Assembly (NCBI RefSeq): GCF_022012475.1
Contig: NZ_JAKLWS010000032.1
Span: 1-49,975 of the forward strand
Direction: 5' to 3'
Source of the DNA: Rhodohalobacter sulfatireducens
GTDB taxonomy: Bacteria > Bacteroidota > Rhodothermia > Balneolales > Balneolaceae
DNA length: 49,975 bases
The notes beneath the pieces were generated by a model. It worked only from the letters and a program-made list of their open reading frames with translations. It was not told the DNA's origin and did no database searches. Each line of letters begins with the position of its first letter. The stretch's first letter is position 1. A program made the position numbers and the translations under genes. Positions 13,478-21,186 of this stretch are shown here, piece after piece.

Positions 13478-14737
13478 TCATCCAATCGTCATTTTTCTAT
13501 TACTAAACCCAAAGTAAGCTACCACGAGAAAGCAGATCATCGGGATGAAAAAGGAGAGATGAATACTGCCGCTGATATCGGAAACTTGTCCCTGGATAGC
13601 CGTTAATACCGCTCCCCCCAGAATTGCCATAATCAAGCCGGATCCGGCAATCTTTCGGTCCTGGCCCAAGCCCTGGGAAGCCAATCCAAATATGGTTGGA
13701 AACATTAGCGACATGCAACCCGAAATTCCAACAAGGGCAAGTACGCCGACAAATCCTCCCACAAAAATAACGATAAGTAAAAATCCAACAGCTACGAATG
13801 CGCTCCAAATTAAAAGAATGGAACCACGGAAACGTTTGAGCAATCCCGTAAATGCAAATCGCATGACGGTAAAAAGAATCAAAGCCGCTAAATAATAATT
13901 CGAAGCGCCACTTTCATCAAGACTCAGTTCAGCCATCACATAGCGAATTGTGTACGACCAAACTCCAATTTGTGCTCCCACATAGAAAAATTGTGCTACC
14001 ACTCCCCATTTGTAATTAGAGTTTGCAAAGAGTTTTTTCAGGGAATCTCCAAGATGGATGCTCTCGGTATGATGTGAAAATGTGGGCATTTTTATAACTG
14101 AAATTGTTACCCAAATGACAAGAAGCAAAAGAGCAACTCCCACATAAGGACCCATTACCGCTGATAACTCCTGTTGCTGCATGACTTGCAATTCCCCCGC
14201 ACTGAGTCCGGCGCGGGCGGTGGCGTCGGCTGTATTCAGGTTTTCGAGGATAAAAAATTTGCTCAGCAATACTCCTGAAATCGATCCGATTGGATTGAAT
14301 GCCTGAGCAAGGTTGAGCCGTTGCACGCTGCTTTCATCCGATCCCATCGCCAAAATGTAGGGATTCGCTGTTGTTTCAAGAACGGATAACCCGCCGGCGA
14401 GGATAAACAGGGCTGTTAAAAAATGTCCATAAACCATCGTTTGGCTGGCAGGGTAGAAGAGTAGTGCTCCCAGAATGAAAAAGCCCAAACCAAGAAGAAT
14501 GCCCGATTTATAGGTGAATTTTCTGATGAATATAGCAGCCGGAAGGGCAAGGCAGAAATAGGAACCATAAAATGCCACCTGGATCCATGAGGTCTGGAAA
14601 TCAGTCATACTCATGATGCGCTTGAAGGCAGCGAGGAGCGTATCCGTCATATTATTGGCCAGTCCCCACATAAAAAACATGCTGGTGACAAGGATAAAGG
14701 GGATCAGGTATTTTCTTTCAACAACGGAGCTTCGCAT
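13478..14737 (-). CDS. fucP: L-fucose:proton symporter
   Basis: This 419-residue MFS permease with 12 membrane segments imports L-fucose. It is typical FucP: an N-terminal FFMWGLANNMTDTLLAAFKR segment with the conserved Asn-Asp-rich TM1 end, ETTANPYILAMG in TM4 and LNLAQAFNPIGSISG in TM5. The context of a complete L-fucose catabolic set strengthens the call over other FucP-family hexose carriers. It lies between the dehydrogenase and mutarotase genes, with palindromic modules on both sides that may modulate its message (inference). Confidence 0.92.
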   Translation of the reverse strand: MRSSVVERKYLIPFILVTSMFFMWGLANNMTDTLLAAFKRIMSMTDFQTSWIQVAFYGSYFCLALPAAIFIRKFTYKSGILLGLGFFILGALLFYPASQTMVYGHFLTALFILAGGLSVLETTANPYILAMGSDESSVQRLNLAQAFNPIGSISGVLLSKFFILENLNTADATARAGLSAGELQVMQQQELSAVMGPYVGVALLLLVIWVTISVIKMPTFSHHTESIHLGDSLKKLFANSNYKWGVVAQFFYVGAQIGVWSYTIRYVMAELSLDESGASNYYLAALILFTVMRFAFTGLLKRFRGSILLIWSAFVAVGFLLIVIFVGGFVGVLALVGISGCMSLMFPTIFGLASQGLGQDRKIAGSGLIMAILGGAVLTAIQGQVSDISGSIHLSFFIPMICFLVVAYFGFSNRKMTIG

Positions 14738-14769
14738 AGATTAAGTTTATGGTTCAAGGTTAAGATATC

Positions 14770-14837
14770 TCGGCTCGCCTGAGCCGGAAAACATTATGAT
14801 TTCTTCTATGAATTCATGTCCTGTGGATCAGTGATCC
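14770..14837. repeat. Palindromic module B, 5' of fucP
   Basis: TCGGCT/AGCCGG around CGCCTG (14770-14787), then GGATC/GATCC around AGT (14825-14837). It matches module A at 13393-13458 in order, spacing and orientation, with base changes that preserve pairing in the second stem. Confidence 0.7.
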
Positions 14838-14875
14838 GTTTTATATATAATAAATCCCGTATCCTGGATCTTGTC

Positions 14876-15661
14876 TCAAGCATTATACGCCCGATCAAAG
14901 TGTACATACCCACCATCCACAAACAGCCACTGTCCTGTGGTATGGGAGCTTCGGTCACTGAGAAGGAATACGGCTGTATCGGCAATCTCTTCTGAGGTTG
15001 TAAACCGTTTTTCCAGCGGAATGCGGTTTTCAATTTCTTTGAGTCGTTGTTCGGGATTATTAAACGAGTTGATCCATTTTTTATAGAGTGGTGTCATCAC
15101 TTCAGCGGGAACAATTGCATTGACACGAATTCCATATTGAGCTAACTCCACGGACCATTCACGGGTCAATGCAAGTTGAGCACCTTTGCTTGCAGCATAA
15201 CCCGAGGTGCCACCCTGTCCTGTAAGAGCCGTTTTAGAGCTTATATTTACAATGGCTCCTTTGGTTTTCTTGAGATAGGGTAGCGCATAGTGCACTAAGT
15301 CAAAGTAGTGCATCAGGTTCGTTGTAACGGAATTTCGAAATTCTTCCGGACTGCCTTCTTCAAGACCCACACCATCATTTACTCCGGCATTATTCACAAT
15401 TCCATGCAGTGCTCCATAATTTTCGACTGCTTTCTGAACTGTTTGCTTACAAACTTGCGGGTTCGGTAGCTCTGCGATTACGTTCAAACATCTACCGCCC
15501 TTCTCTTTGATCTTTTTTTCAAGTTCCAGGCTTGGTTCATTCGATCGGCCTAAGATTACGGGGATTGCCCCTTCATTCACTAACCCCCAAACGATGGATT
15601 CCCCAATTCCTTTGGCTCCACCGGTTACAATGAACACTTTATCTTTGAGATGCAGATCCAT
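14876..15661 (-). CDS. L-fucose dehydrogenase (SDR family)
   Basis: This 261-residue NAD(P)-dependent SDR should oxidise L-fucose to L-fuconolactone. Visible motifs are TGGAKGIG (13-20), NNAG (90-93), S141-S142, Y155 and K159 (GYAASKGAQ). The substrate-loop sequence VPAEVMTPLYKKWI is characteristic of L-fucose dehydrogenases. The gene lies 6 bp downstream of the fuconolactonase gene, so it is in the operon. Other sugar substrates cannot be excluded without assay. Confidence 0.88.
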   Translation of the reverse strand: MDLHLKDKVFIVTGGAKGIGESIVWGLVNEGAIPVILGRSNEPSLELEKKIKEKGGRCLNVIAELPNPQVCKQTVQKAVENYGALHGIVNNAGVNDGVGLEEGSPEEFRNSVTTNLMHYFDLVHYALPYLKKTKGAIVNISSKTALTGQGGTSGYAASKGAQLALTREWSVELAQYGIRVNAIVPAEVMTPLYKKWINSFNNPEQRLKEIENRIPLEKRFTTSEEIADTAVFLLSDRSSHTTGQWLFVDGGYVHFDRAYNA

Positions 15662-15667
15662 AGAAAA

Positions 15668-16498
15668 TCACTCGTTTAATTGATAAAATTCAACAGCTGT
15701 TTTCCCCATAATGTCATCATATTCCTCTTGGCTCAAGCCATCAAGAAAATCTTCGATAATGCCGACTACTTCTCCATATTCGGCGGCCAGCAGACAGACC
15801 GGCCAATCGGAACCGATCATCAGCCGATCGGCCCCAAAATGTTCAAGGCAAGTTTCAAGGTAGGGGGTAAAATCTTTGGTTTGCCAGTGATCCCAGTCAG
15901 CTTCGGTTACCATTCCCGATAGTTTGATATGAAGATTGGGAAAATCTGAAAGTTTCTTCATCGAGTCAGCCCACTCATCAAAAGAACTTTCTTTAATCAC
16001 GGGTTTCGCGATATGATCGACAACAAAATGCATCTCCGGGAAATGCTCAACGAATTTAATGCACTCCCGCAGTTGATTTTCGAAGATCAGGATATCATAA
16101 CGAAAACGTGTTTTTTGCAGTGCTTCGATACCACTGATAAACCGTTCATCTAACATAGATCCCGGAGGTTCACCTTGCAAAATTTCTCTGAAACCTTTCA
16201 GTTTTTTAAACTGATCAAAATGAACAAGTCGATTCTCCAGTTTTGGAGATGTCAGATCAACCCAACCCACTACACCTTTGATGAAGTCGTGATTCTCTGC
16301 AAGTTCAAGAAGAAAATTAGTTTCCCGTTCGGATGGGTCAGCCTGCACCGTAATACAACCATCAAATCCGGCATCCGATAGATGGGGTTCCAGGTCTTTT
16401 GGCATGAAATCTTGTTTCAGGATCTCCATGGAATCATCAATCCACTCATCCCGAACGGGGTCGTACTCCCAAAAATGCTGATGTGAATCAATTTTCAT
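15668..16498 (-). CDS. L-fuconolactonase (amidohydrolase family)
   Basis: The ATG at 16498 (276 residues) lies 2 bp after the upstream stop; the longer frame would need a TTG at 16504. It is a metal-dependent TIM-barrel hydrolase with H6 and H8 (SHQHFW), H162 (VVDHIAKP) and the GSDWPVC motif (229-235, catalytic Asp). It hydrolyses L-fucono-1,5-lactone to L-fuconate. The COG3618 lactonase family is clear, and the specificity comes from its neighbours. Confidence 0.88.
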   Translation of the reverse strand: MKIDSHQHFWEYDPVRDEWIDDSMEILKQDFMPKDLEPHLSDAGFDGCITVQADPSERETNFLLELAENHDFIKGVVGWVDLTSPKLENRLVHFDQFKKLKGFREILQGEPPGSMLDERFISGIEALQKTRFRYDILIFENQLRECIKFVEHFPEMHFVVDHIAKPVIKESSFDEWADSMKKLSDFPNLHIKLSGMVTEADWDHWQTKDFTPYLETCLEHFGADRLMIGSDWPVCLLAAEYGEVVGIIEDFLDGLSQEEYDDIMGKTAVEFYQLNE

Positions 16499-16500
16499 GG

Positions 16501-17355
16501 TCAACCATTTTCTTTGTAGGCAACTGCGGTTTGCTTCGAAGTGCCGAGTCCGTCAATTCCCAATTCCATTACATCACCGGGCTTGAGATAACGAGGTGGA
16601 TCAAATCCAAGTCCAACGCCTTCGGGAGTTCCGGTTGAAATGATATCTCCGGCTTGAAGACTCATAAATTGGGACAGGTAACTGATGACCTTAGGAATGT
16701 TAAAAATGAAATCACTTGTATTTCCATCTTGCAGGGTCTCATCGTTTAATTTCAGCCAGAGCCGCAGATTGTGGGGATCGGCAATTTCATCTTTGGTTAC
16801 CAGGTATGGGCCTATGGGCGCAAACGTATCACAGCTTTTGCCTTTTACCCATTGACCTCCTCTTTCAAGTTGAAATTCGCGCTCACTTACATCGTTGTGA
16901 ACAGCATATCCCGCAACGTAATCCATTGCTTCCTCTTCGCTAACATAACTGGCTTCTTTGCCGATGATAACGGCCAACTCAACCTCCCAATCGGTTTTCT
17001 TGCTGTTTTTGGGTATGACGACTGAGTCAAACGGGCCGGTAATAGATGAGGTTGCTTTGAAAAATACAACAGGCTCTTTAGGAATATCTGACCCACTCTC
17101 TTCTGCATGCTTGATATAGTTCAAACCAATACAAACAATTTTACCCGGTTTTGAAACGGGAACCCCGATACGCTCAAACTCATCCACTTTCACAGCATCA
17201 TCAGGGTCGAAATCGGACCGTAACTTTTCCAGACCTCCGTTGTTGAAAAATTCTTCGTTATAATCATTTATTAGATAGCTGGCATCGTATTTAACGCCAT
17301 CTACTTCAATACCGGGCTTTTCGGCTCCCGGCTGGCCATATCTGAATAATTTCAT
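16501..17355 (-). CDS. 2,4-diketo-3-deoxy-L-fuconate hydrolase (FAH family)
   Basis: This 284-residue fumarylacetoacetase-fold protein has GKIVCIGLNYIKHA (71-84), metal ligands E124 and E126 (DWEVELAV) and D155 (HNDVSERE), and the C-terminal STGTPEGVGLG loop. In the non-phosphorylative pathway this enzyme cleaves 2,4-diketo-3-deoxy-L-fuconate to pyruvate and L-lactate. It lies directly before the lactonase gene. Other FAH-family diketone hydrolases look similar, so the substrate rests on context. Confidence 0.87.
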   Translation of the reverse strand: MKLFRYGQPGAEKPGIEVDGVKYDASYLINDYNEEFFNNGGLEKLRSDFDPDDAVKVDEFERIGVPVSKPGKIVCIGLNYIKHAEESGSDIPKEPVVFFKATSSITGPFDSVVIPKNSKKTDWEVELAVIIGKEASYVSEEEAMDYVAGYAVHNDVSEREFQLERGGQWVKGKSCDTFAPIGPYLVTKDEIADPHNLRLWLKLNDETLQDGNTSDFIFNIPKVISYLSQFMSLQAGDIISTGTPEGVGLGFDPPRYLKPGDVMELGIDGLGTSKQTAVAYKENG

Positions 17356-17407
17356 TGGAAAATTATAAAGTGTTGCAGGTTTTTTTGTTAGAACGCTGCG
17401 AGAGTGC

Positions 17408-17423
17408 TCCCGAAGCGTCGGGA
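17408..17423. repeat. Small palindromic repeat within the operon
   Basis: TCCCGA (17408-17413) and TCGGGA (17418-17423) enclose AGCG. The same stem occurs at 12906-12921. It lies in the 141-bp gap between the 2-keto-3-deoxy-L-fuconate dehydrogenase and FAH genes. Confidence 0.5.
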
Positions 17424-17496
17424 TCGCAGAGTTCGGAATTAAGGCAAAACAACTCTTTCATACCAATTTCTCGGGATGAAAGGATGTTTTACACCG

Positions 17497-18243
17497 TTAG
17501 TTATTTATGTTTATAAATCCACCATCAATTGGATAGTCGGTTGCGGTGATGAAATCAGCTTTATCTGAGCAAAGAAACAAAGCAAGATTTGCTACCTCCT
17601 CCGGTTTAGCCATCCGTCCAATAGGTTGTGTTTTTGATAATTTCTCAAACATCTCTTTCTCTTTTCCGGGATAATTTTGAGCCAGGTAACCATCTACAAA
17701 TGGTGTGTGAACCCGGGCCGGCGAGATGGAATTACATCGAACTCCATCATCAATATAATCTTTTGCTACCGAGTAAGTCATTGTCAGAACGGCGCCTTTC
17801 GTCATGGTATAGGCAAAACGGTCGGGGATGCCCACATGCGAAACAACTGAAGCCATATTCAGAATACAGCCTTTCGTTTTTTTGAGCGGACGAATGCAAG
17901 CCTGGATACAGTTAAAAATACCTTTAATGTTTACACTGTAGAGTCGATCGAGATCCTCTTCAGTAGTCTGTTCCACATTTCCGATGTGGGCAATACCCGC
18001 ATTATTCACTAAAATATCCAACGGTTCTGCTTCGGTGATTTTACCAATCACGTCGTGAACTTGTTGATGGTTGGATACATCGCACTGGTGGATCTCAATA
18101 TCCTGATCGCCTTCAATTTTAGCTCCTTTCTCGATCTCTAAAACGTGAACTTTTGCGCCATTAGCGGCAAATACATTGGTTATTGCCAGGCCAATTCCAC
18201 TGGCTCCTCCGGTTATGATTGCTGTTTTGTTCTTTAATTCCAT
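17497..18243 (-). CDS. 2-keto-3-deoxy-L-fuconate dehydrogenase (SDR family)
   Basis: This 248-residue SDR has TGGASGIG (11-18), NNAG (80-83), Y145 and K149 (YTMTKGA). The sequence CNSISPARVHTPFVDGYLAQNYPGKE resembles known 2-keto-3-deoxy-L-fuconate dehydrogenases, which oxidise C4 of the deoxy keto acid with NAD+. It is second in the operon after the dehydratase, as the pathway order requires. A general SDR of another specificity is the alternative. Confidence 0.87.
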   Translation of the reverse strand: MELKNKTAIITGGASGIGLAITNVFAANGAKVHVLEIEKGAKIEGDQDIEIHQCDVSNHQQVHDVIGKITEAEPLDILVNNAGIAHIGNVEQTTEEDLDRLYSVNIKGIFNCIQACIRPLKKTKGCILNMASVVSHVGIPDRFAYTMTKGAVLTMTYSVAKDYIDDGVRCNSISPARVHTPFVDGYLAQNYPGKEKEMFEKLSKTQPIGRMAKPEEVANLALFLCSDKADFITATDYPIDGGFININN

Positions 18244-18308
18244 AGGTTTTGTACTTCTAATTTGAAGTTAATTTAATTCACAAATTGTTCTTTTCTCGAT
18301 TCAACAGA

Positions 18309-19640
18309 TCATCCCCCTGAGCCCCCTTCAAAGGGGGAATTGTCTTGCTCTTGCCAGATTTTTCCGATTGGGAATTCATAATCTTTGAGTGATTCTTTCT
18401 TTATTTCAATGCTATAACCCGGTTTTTTTGGTGGCACGTACGCTCCATTTTTGATTACGACCGGATCCAAAAAATGCTCATGCAGGTGATCCACATATTC
18501 AATGACACGGTTCTCTTTACTGCCACTAATTGCAATGTAATCAATCATCGATAGATGTTGTACATATTCGCAAAGTCCAACGCCTCCCGCATGCGGACAA
18601 ACCGGGATTCCAAATTTAGCGGCCATCAGCATTATCGCCAGGTTTTCGTTGACTCCGCCCACCCGGCAACTATCAATCTGGCAGATATCTATCGCTCCGG
18701 CTTGCATCAATTGTTTAAAAACAACCCGGTTCTGGCAGTGTTCACCGGTTGCAATTTTTACGGGCCGGATCTCTTTACCGATGGCAGCATGTCCTAAAAT
18801 GTCGTCAGGACTTGTGGGCTCCTCAATCCAATACGGATTAAAATTGGCAAGAGATTTCATGTTGGAGATCGCCTCATTCACATCCCATCTCTGATTGGCG
18901 TCCATCATCAATTCCATATCCGTACCAATCACCTCACGAATGATGCCGGCGCGTCTCATATCATCTTCCAAATCTGATCCGACCTTCATTTTCAGGTGTT
19001 TAAATCCATCCTCTTTAGCTTCACGGCTTAAACGACGAATTTTTTCATCAGAATATCCCAGCCATCCGGCGGATGTTGTGTATGCGGGGTAACCGTTATT
19101 AAGTAATTCTTCAACTCTCTCGCGCTTTGTAGCTTCATTCTTTTGAAGTATTGACAAAGCCGCATCCCGTGTTATGGCATCGGTGATATAAGTAAAATCC
19201 ACACATTGCACGAGCTCTTCGGGAGACATATCCGCCAAAAGCTTCCAAAGAGGTTTGCCTTCCACTTTCGCATAAAGGTCCCAAACGGCATTTACAAGAG
19301 CTCCCGTTGCGAGATGAATCACACCTTTTTCAGGGCCAAGCCAGCGAAGCTGACTGTCGCCGGTTATCATCTTCCAGAAAGCTCCCATATCAGATGTAAA
19401 ATCCGACAATTTATTTCCAATTAGCAGGTAAGACATCGATTCAATAGCCCGGCAGCAGATCTCATTGCCGCGGCCAATTGTAAATGTGAGCCCGTGCCCC
19501 TCATATTCCGAATCGGTTTTTAAAATGACATATGCAGCCGAATAATCCGGATCGGGATTCATCGCATCCGAACCGTCAAGCGATCGGCTGGTGGGAAACC
19601 GAATATCTTTTACATCGATGGCAGTTATGGTAATATCCAT
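18309..19640 (-). CDS. L-fuconate dehydratase (enolase superfamily)
   Basis: The ATG at 19640 gives 443 residues (the longer frame needs a TTG at 19646). It belongs to the mandelate racemase subgroup: KxK at K217/K219 (HLKMK), metal ligands D247 (MMDANQ), E273 (WIEEP) and E300 (ATGEH), and H350 (CPHAGG). It dehydrates L-fuconate to 2-keto-3-deoxy-L-fuconate. It is first in the operon. The C-terminus SPFEGGSGG comes from an intergenic repeat (CCCCCTT/AAGGGGG at 18322-18337), so the original end was probably near residue 431 (inference). An inverted repeat GTTAA/TTAAC at 19721-19735 lies in the upstream gap. Confidence 0.92.
   Translation of the reverse strand: MDITITAIDVKDIRFPTSRSLDGSDAMNPDPDYSAAYVILKTDSEYEGHGLTFTIGRGNEICCRAIESMSYLLIGNKLSDFTSDMGAFWKMITGDSQLRWLGPEKGVIHLATGALVNAVWDLYAKVEGKPLWKLLADMSPEELVQCVDFTYITDAITRDAALSILQKNEATKRERVEELLNNGYPAYTTSAGWLGYSDEKIRRLSREAKEDGFKHLKMKVGSDLEDDMRRAGIIREVIGTDMELMMDANQRWDVNEAISNMKSLANFNPYWIEEPTSPDDILGHAAIGKEIRPVKIATGEHCQNRVVFKQLMQAGAIDICQIDSCRVGGVNENLAIMLMAAKFGIPVCPHAGGVGLCEYVQHLSMIDYIAISGSKENRVIEYVDHLHEHFLDPVVIKNGAYVPPKKPGYSIEIKKESLKDYEFPIGKIWQEQDNSPFEGGSGG
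18322..18337. repeat. CCCCCTT/AAGGGGG palindrome read into the dehydratase
   Basis: CCCCCTT (18322-18328) and AAGGGGG (18331-18337) form a strong short stem around CA. On the minus strand it is in frame with the preceding gene and encodes SPFEGG. This type of stem is a familiar dispersed repeat in Bacteroidota genomes. Confidence 0.7.
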
Positions 19641-19720
19641 CTTCAATACTTTTAGAAATTAGATCAATAAAAAAATAGAGCATGGATGAAGTTCACCCAC
19701 AAAGAGTGTAGGAAAAAGTT

Positions 19721-19735
19721 GTTAAAAATGTTAAC
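19721..19735. promoter_or_regulatory. Possible operator upstream of the L-fucose operon
   Basis: GTTAA (19721-19725) and TTAAC (19731-19735) form an inverted repeat with a 5-bp spacer, 80 bp before the dehydratase ATG in the gap between divergent units. No regulator gene lies in the operon, so the protein that might bind is unknown. Weak evidence. Confidence 0.25.
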
Positions 19736-19844
19736 CATATCTTGTCATTTCCTTTGTAGAGTTTTGCTTTCAGTTCGGTGTTCAGAAGTGAGAGAACAAT
19801 CTTTATATTTAAGGTTAAATATCTGCTAACATAATCACCAATTC

Positions 19845-20771
19845 ATGTCAAAACGTGTATTAACTATCACTATGAATCCAGCTGTGGATGTAAACAGTAT
19901 GGCTGACGAAGTAATGACTAATCAAAAAGTGAGATGCGAAAAGCCTGATTACGATCCAGGCGGCGGCGGAATAAATGTGGCCCGAGTTTTGACCAGGCTG
20001 GAAGCTCAAGCCAATGCGATTTACCTTGCAGGCGGTATTGCAGGTGGACTTTTAACGTACTTATTGGATTCGGAGAAGGTTCCTCATGAACAAATTGAGA
20101 TCAGCGGTATGACAAGGGAAAACACTTCAGTTATCGATAAAAAAACCGGTGAACAGTATCGATTTGTATTCCCGGGGCCCGAAATTCAGGAGGCAGAATG
20201 GAAAGAAGCGCTGAAATGGATCGAAAAAAATATTGATGATTACAATATTGTTGTAGGCAGTGGCAGTTTGCCCCCGGGGGTTCCAACTGATTTTTACAGC
20301 AGGGTTGCAAAACTCGTTCTTGAAAATGATAAAGCGTACATTTTAGATACATCAGGTGATTTTTTGGTCGAGGGGCTGAAAAACGGTGCTACATTCATCA
20401 AACCAAATCAGGAAGAGTTCGAGCAATTAAAAGAACAAACGGGTTCAACAACGAAAGATGAACTGATCCAAAAGTTGTTTGAATCGAATATCGAGAATAT
20501 TGTGCACACGATGGGGAAAGTGGGTACAATACTGATCAATAAAGAAGGGAAGAAAGAGTTCAAACCGCCGGAAATTGAAGTGAACAGTTCTATTGGTGCC
20601 GGTGATAGTTTTGTGGGAGGGCTGGTTTTCGGGTTGTTAAATGAAATGAAGGCACAGGATGCTGTTTGTTACGGTATCTCTGCGGCCGCAAGTACTCTGA
20701 AAAGTGCAGGAACAGATCTATGTGAATTGAAAGATGTACAAGCGATCCACGCAGAACTTTGTGGGTCATAG
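19845..20771 (+). CDS. PfkB-family hexose-phosphate kinase
   Basis: This 308-residue ribokinase-fold protein resembles PfkB and 1-phosphofructokinase: the N-terminus MSKRVLTITMNPAVDVNS, a DPGGGGINVARVL sugar-binding segment (37-49), KPNQEE (186-191) and the catalytic GAGDSFVGG loop with D254. It probably phosphorylates fructose 6-phosphate or a related sugar phosphate. It is divergent from the L-fucose operon, but that pathway yields no hexose phosphate, so a link is not required. The VOC gene follows 27 bp later. Confidence 0.88.
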   Translation: MSKRVLTITMNPAVDVNSMADEVMTNQKVRCEKPDYDPGGGGINVARVLTRLEAQANAIYLAGGIAGGLLTYLLDSEKVPHEQIEISGMTRENTSVIDKKTGEQYRFVFPGPEIQEAEWKEALKWIEKNIDDYNIVVGSGSLPPGVPTDFYSRVAKLVLENDKAYILDTSGDFLVEGLKNGATFIKPNQEEFEQLKEQTGSTTKDELIQKLFESNIENIVHTMGKVGTILINKEGKKEFKPPEIEVNSSIGAGDSFVGGLVFGLLNEMKAQDAVCYGISAAASTLKSAGTDLCELKDVQAIHAELCGS

Positions 20772-20798
20772 AAATATTAAAAGATTAATTGTTGATTT

Positions 20799-21173
20799 AT
20801 GCCTAAAAATGCTATTCAAAATTTTCAAATACCTGTCATCGATTTTGACAGGGCGCTATCCTTTTACAGTAAAATTATGAATTACGAGCTTGAACAGCTG
20901 GAATTACAAGATGTAAAACTTGGGGTTTTTCAGTGTGATGAGGAGGATGGAGTAAGTGGTACGATTATTTTGGGGAATGGCCAATTGCCTTCAAAAGAGG
21001 GTGCCCTTGTTTATCTACATTGCCAAAACGATTTGAATGTTCATCTCCAACAGGTGGAGGAGGCCGGCGGAGAAATTTATATCGGTAAAACTGAACTTGG
21101 CCCCGAAATGGGTTACTTTGCCATTATCCACGATACTGAGGGTAACAGGATAGGATTGTTCTCGAATGAGTGA
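20799..21173 (+). CDS. VOC/glyoxalase-superfamily protein
   Basis: This 124-residue protein shows the paired beta-alpha-beta-beta-beta folds of the VOC superfamily. The start is MPKNAIQNFQIPVIDFDRALSFYSKI and the end YFAIIHDTEGNRIGLFSN, both typical of COG3324-like proteins. Function of this subgroup is usually unknown. It probably shares a transcript with the kinase gene. It ends 14 bp from the convergent histidine kinase gene. Confidence 0.85.
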   Translation: MPKNAIQNFQIPVIDFDRALSFYSKIMNYELEQLELQDVKLGVFQCDEEDGVSGTIILGNGQLPSKEGALVYLHCQNDLNVHLQQVEEAGGEIYIGKTELGPEMGYFAIIHDTEGNRIGLFSNE

Positions 21174-21186
21174 TTCAGTTTATAAT

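Noticed and set aside
19845-20771. Kinase as part of the L-fucose pathway (fuculokinase)
   Set aside because: The protein is PfkB-like, not of the FGGY family, and the pathway present here does not use phosphorylated sugars.
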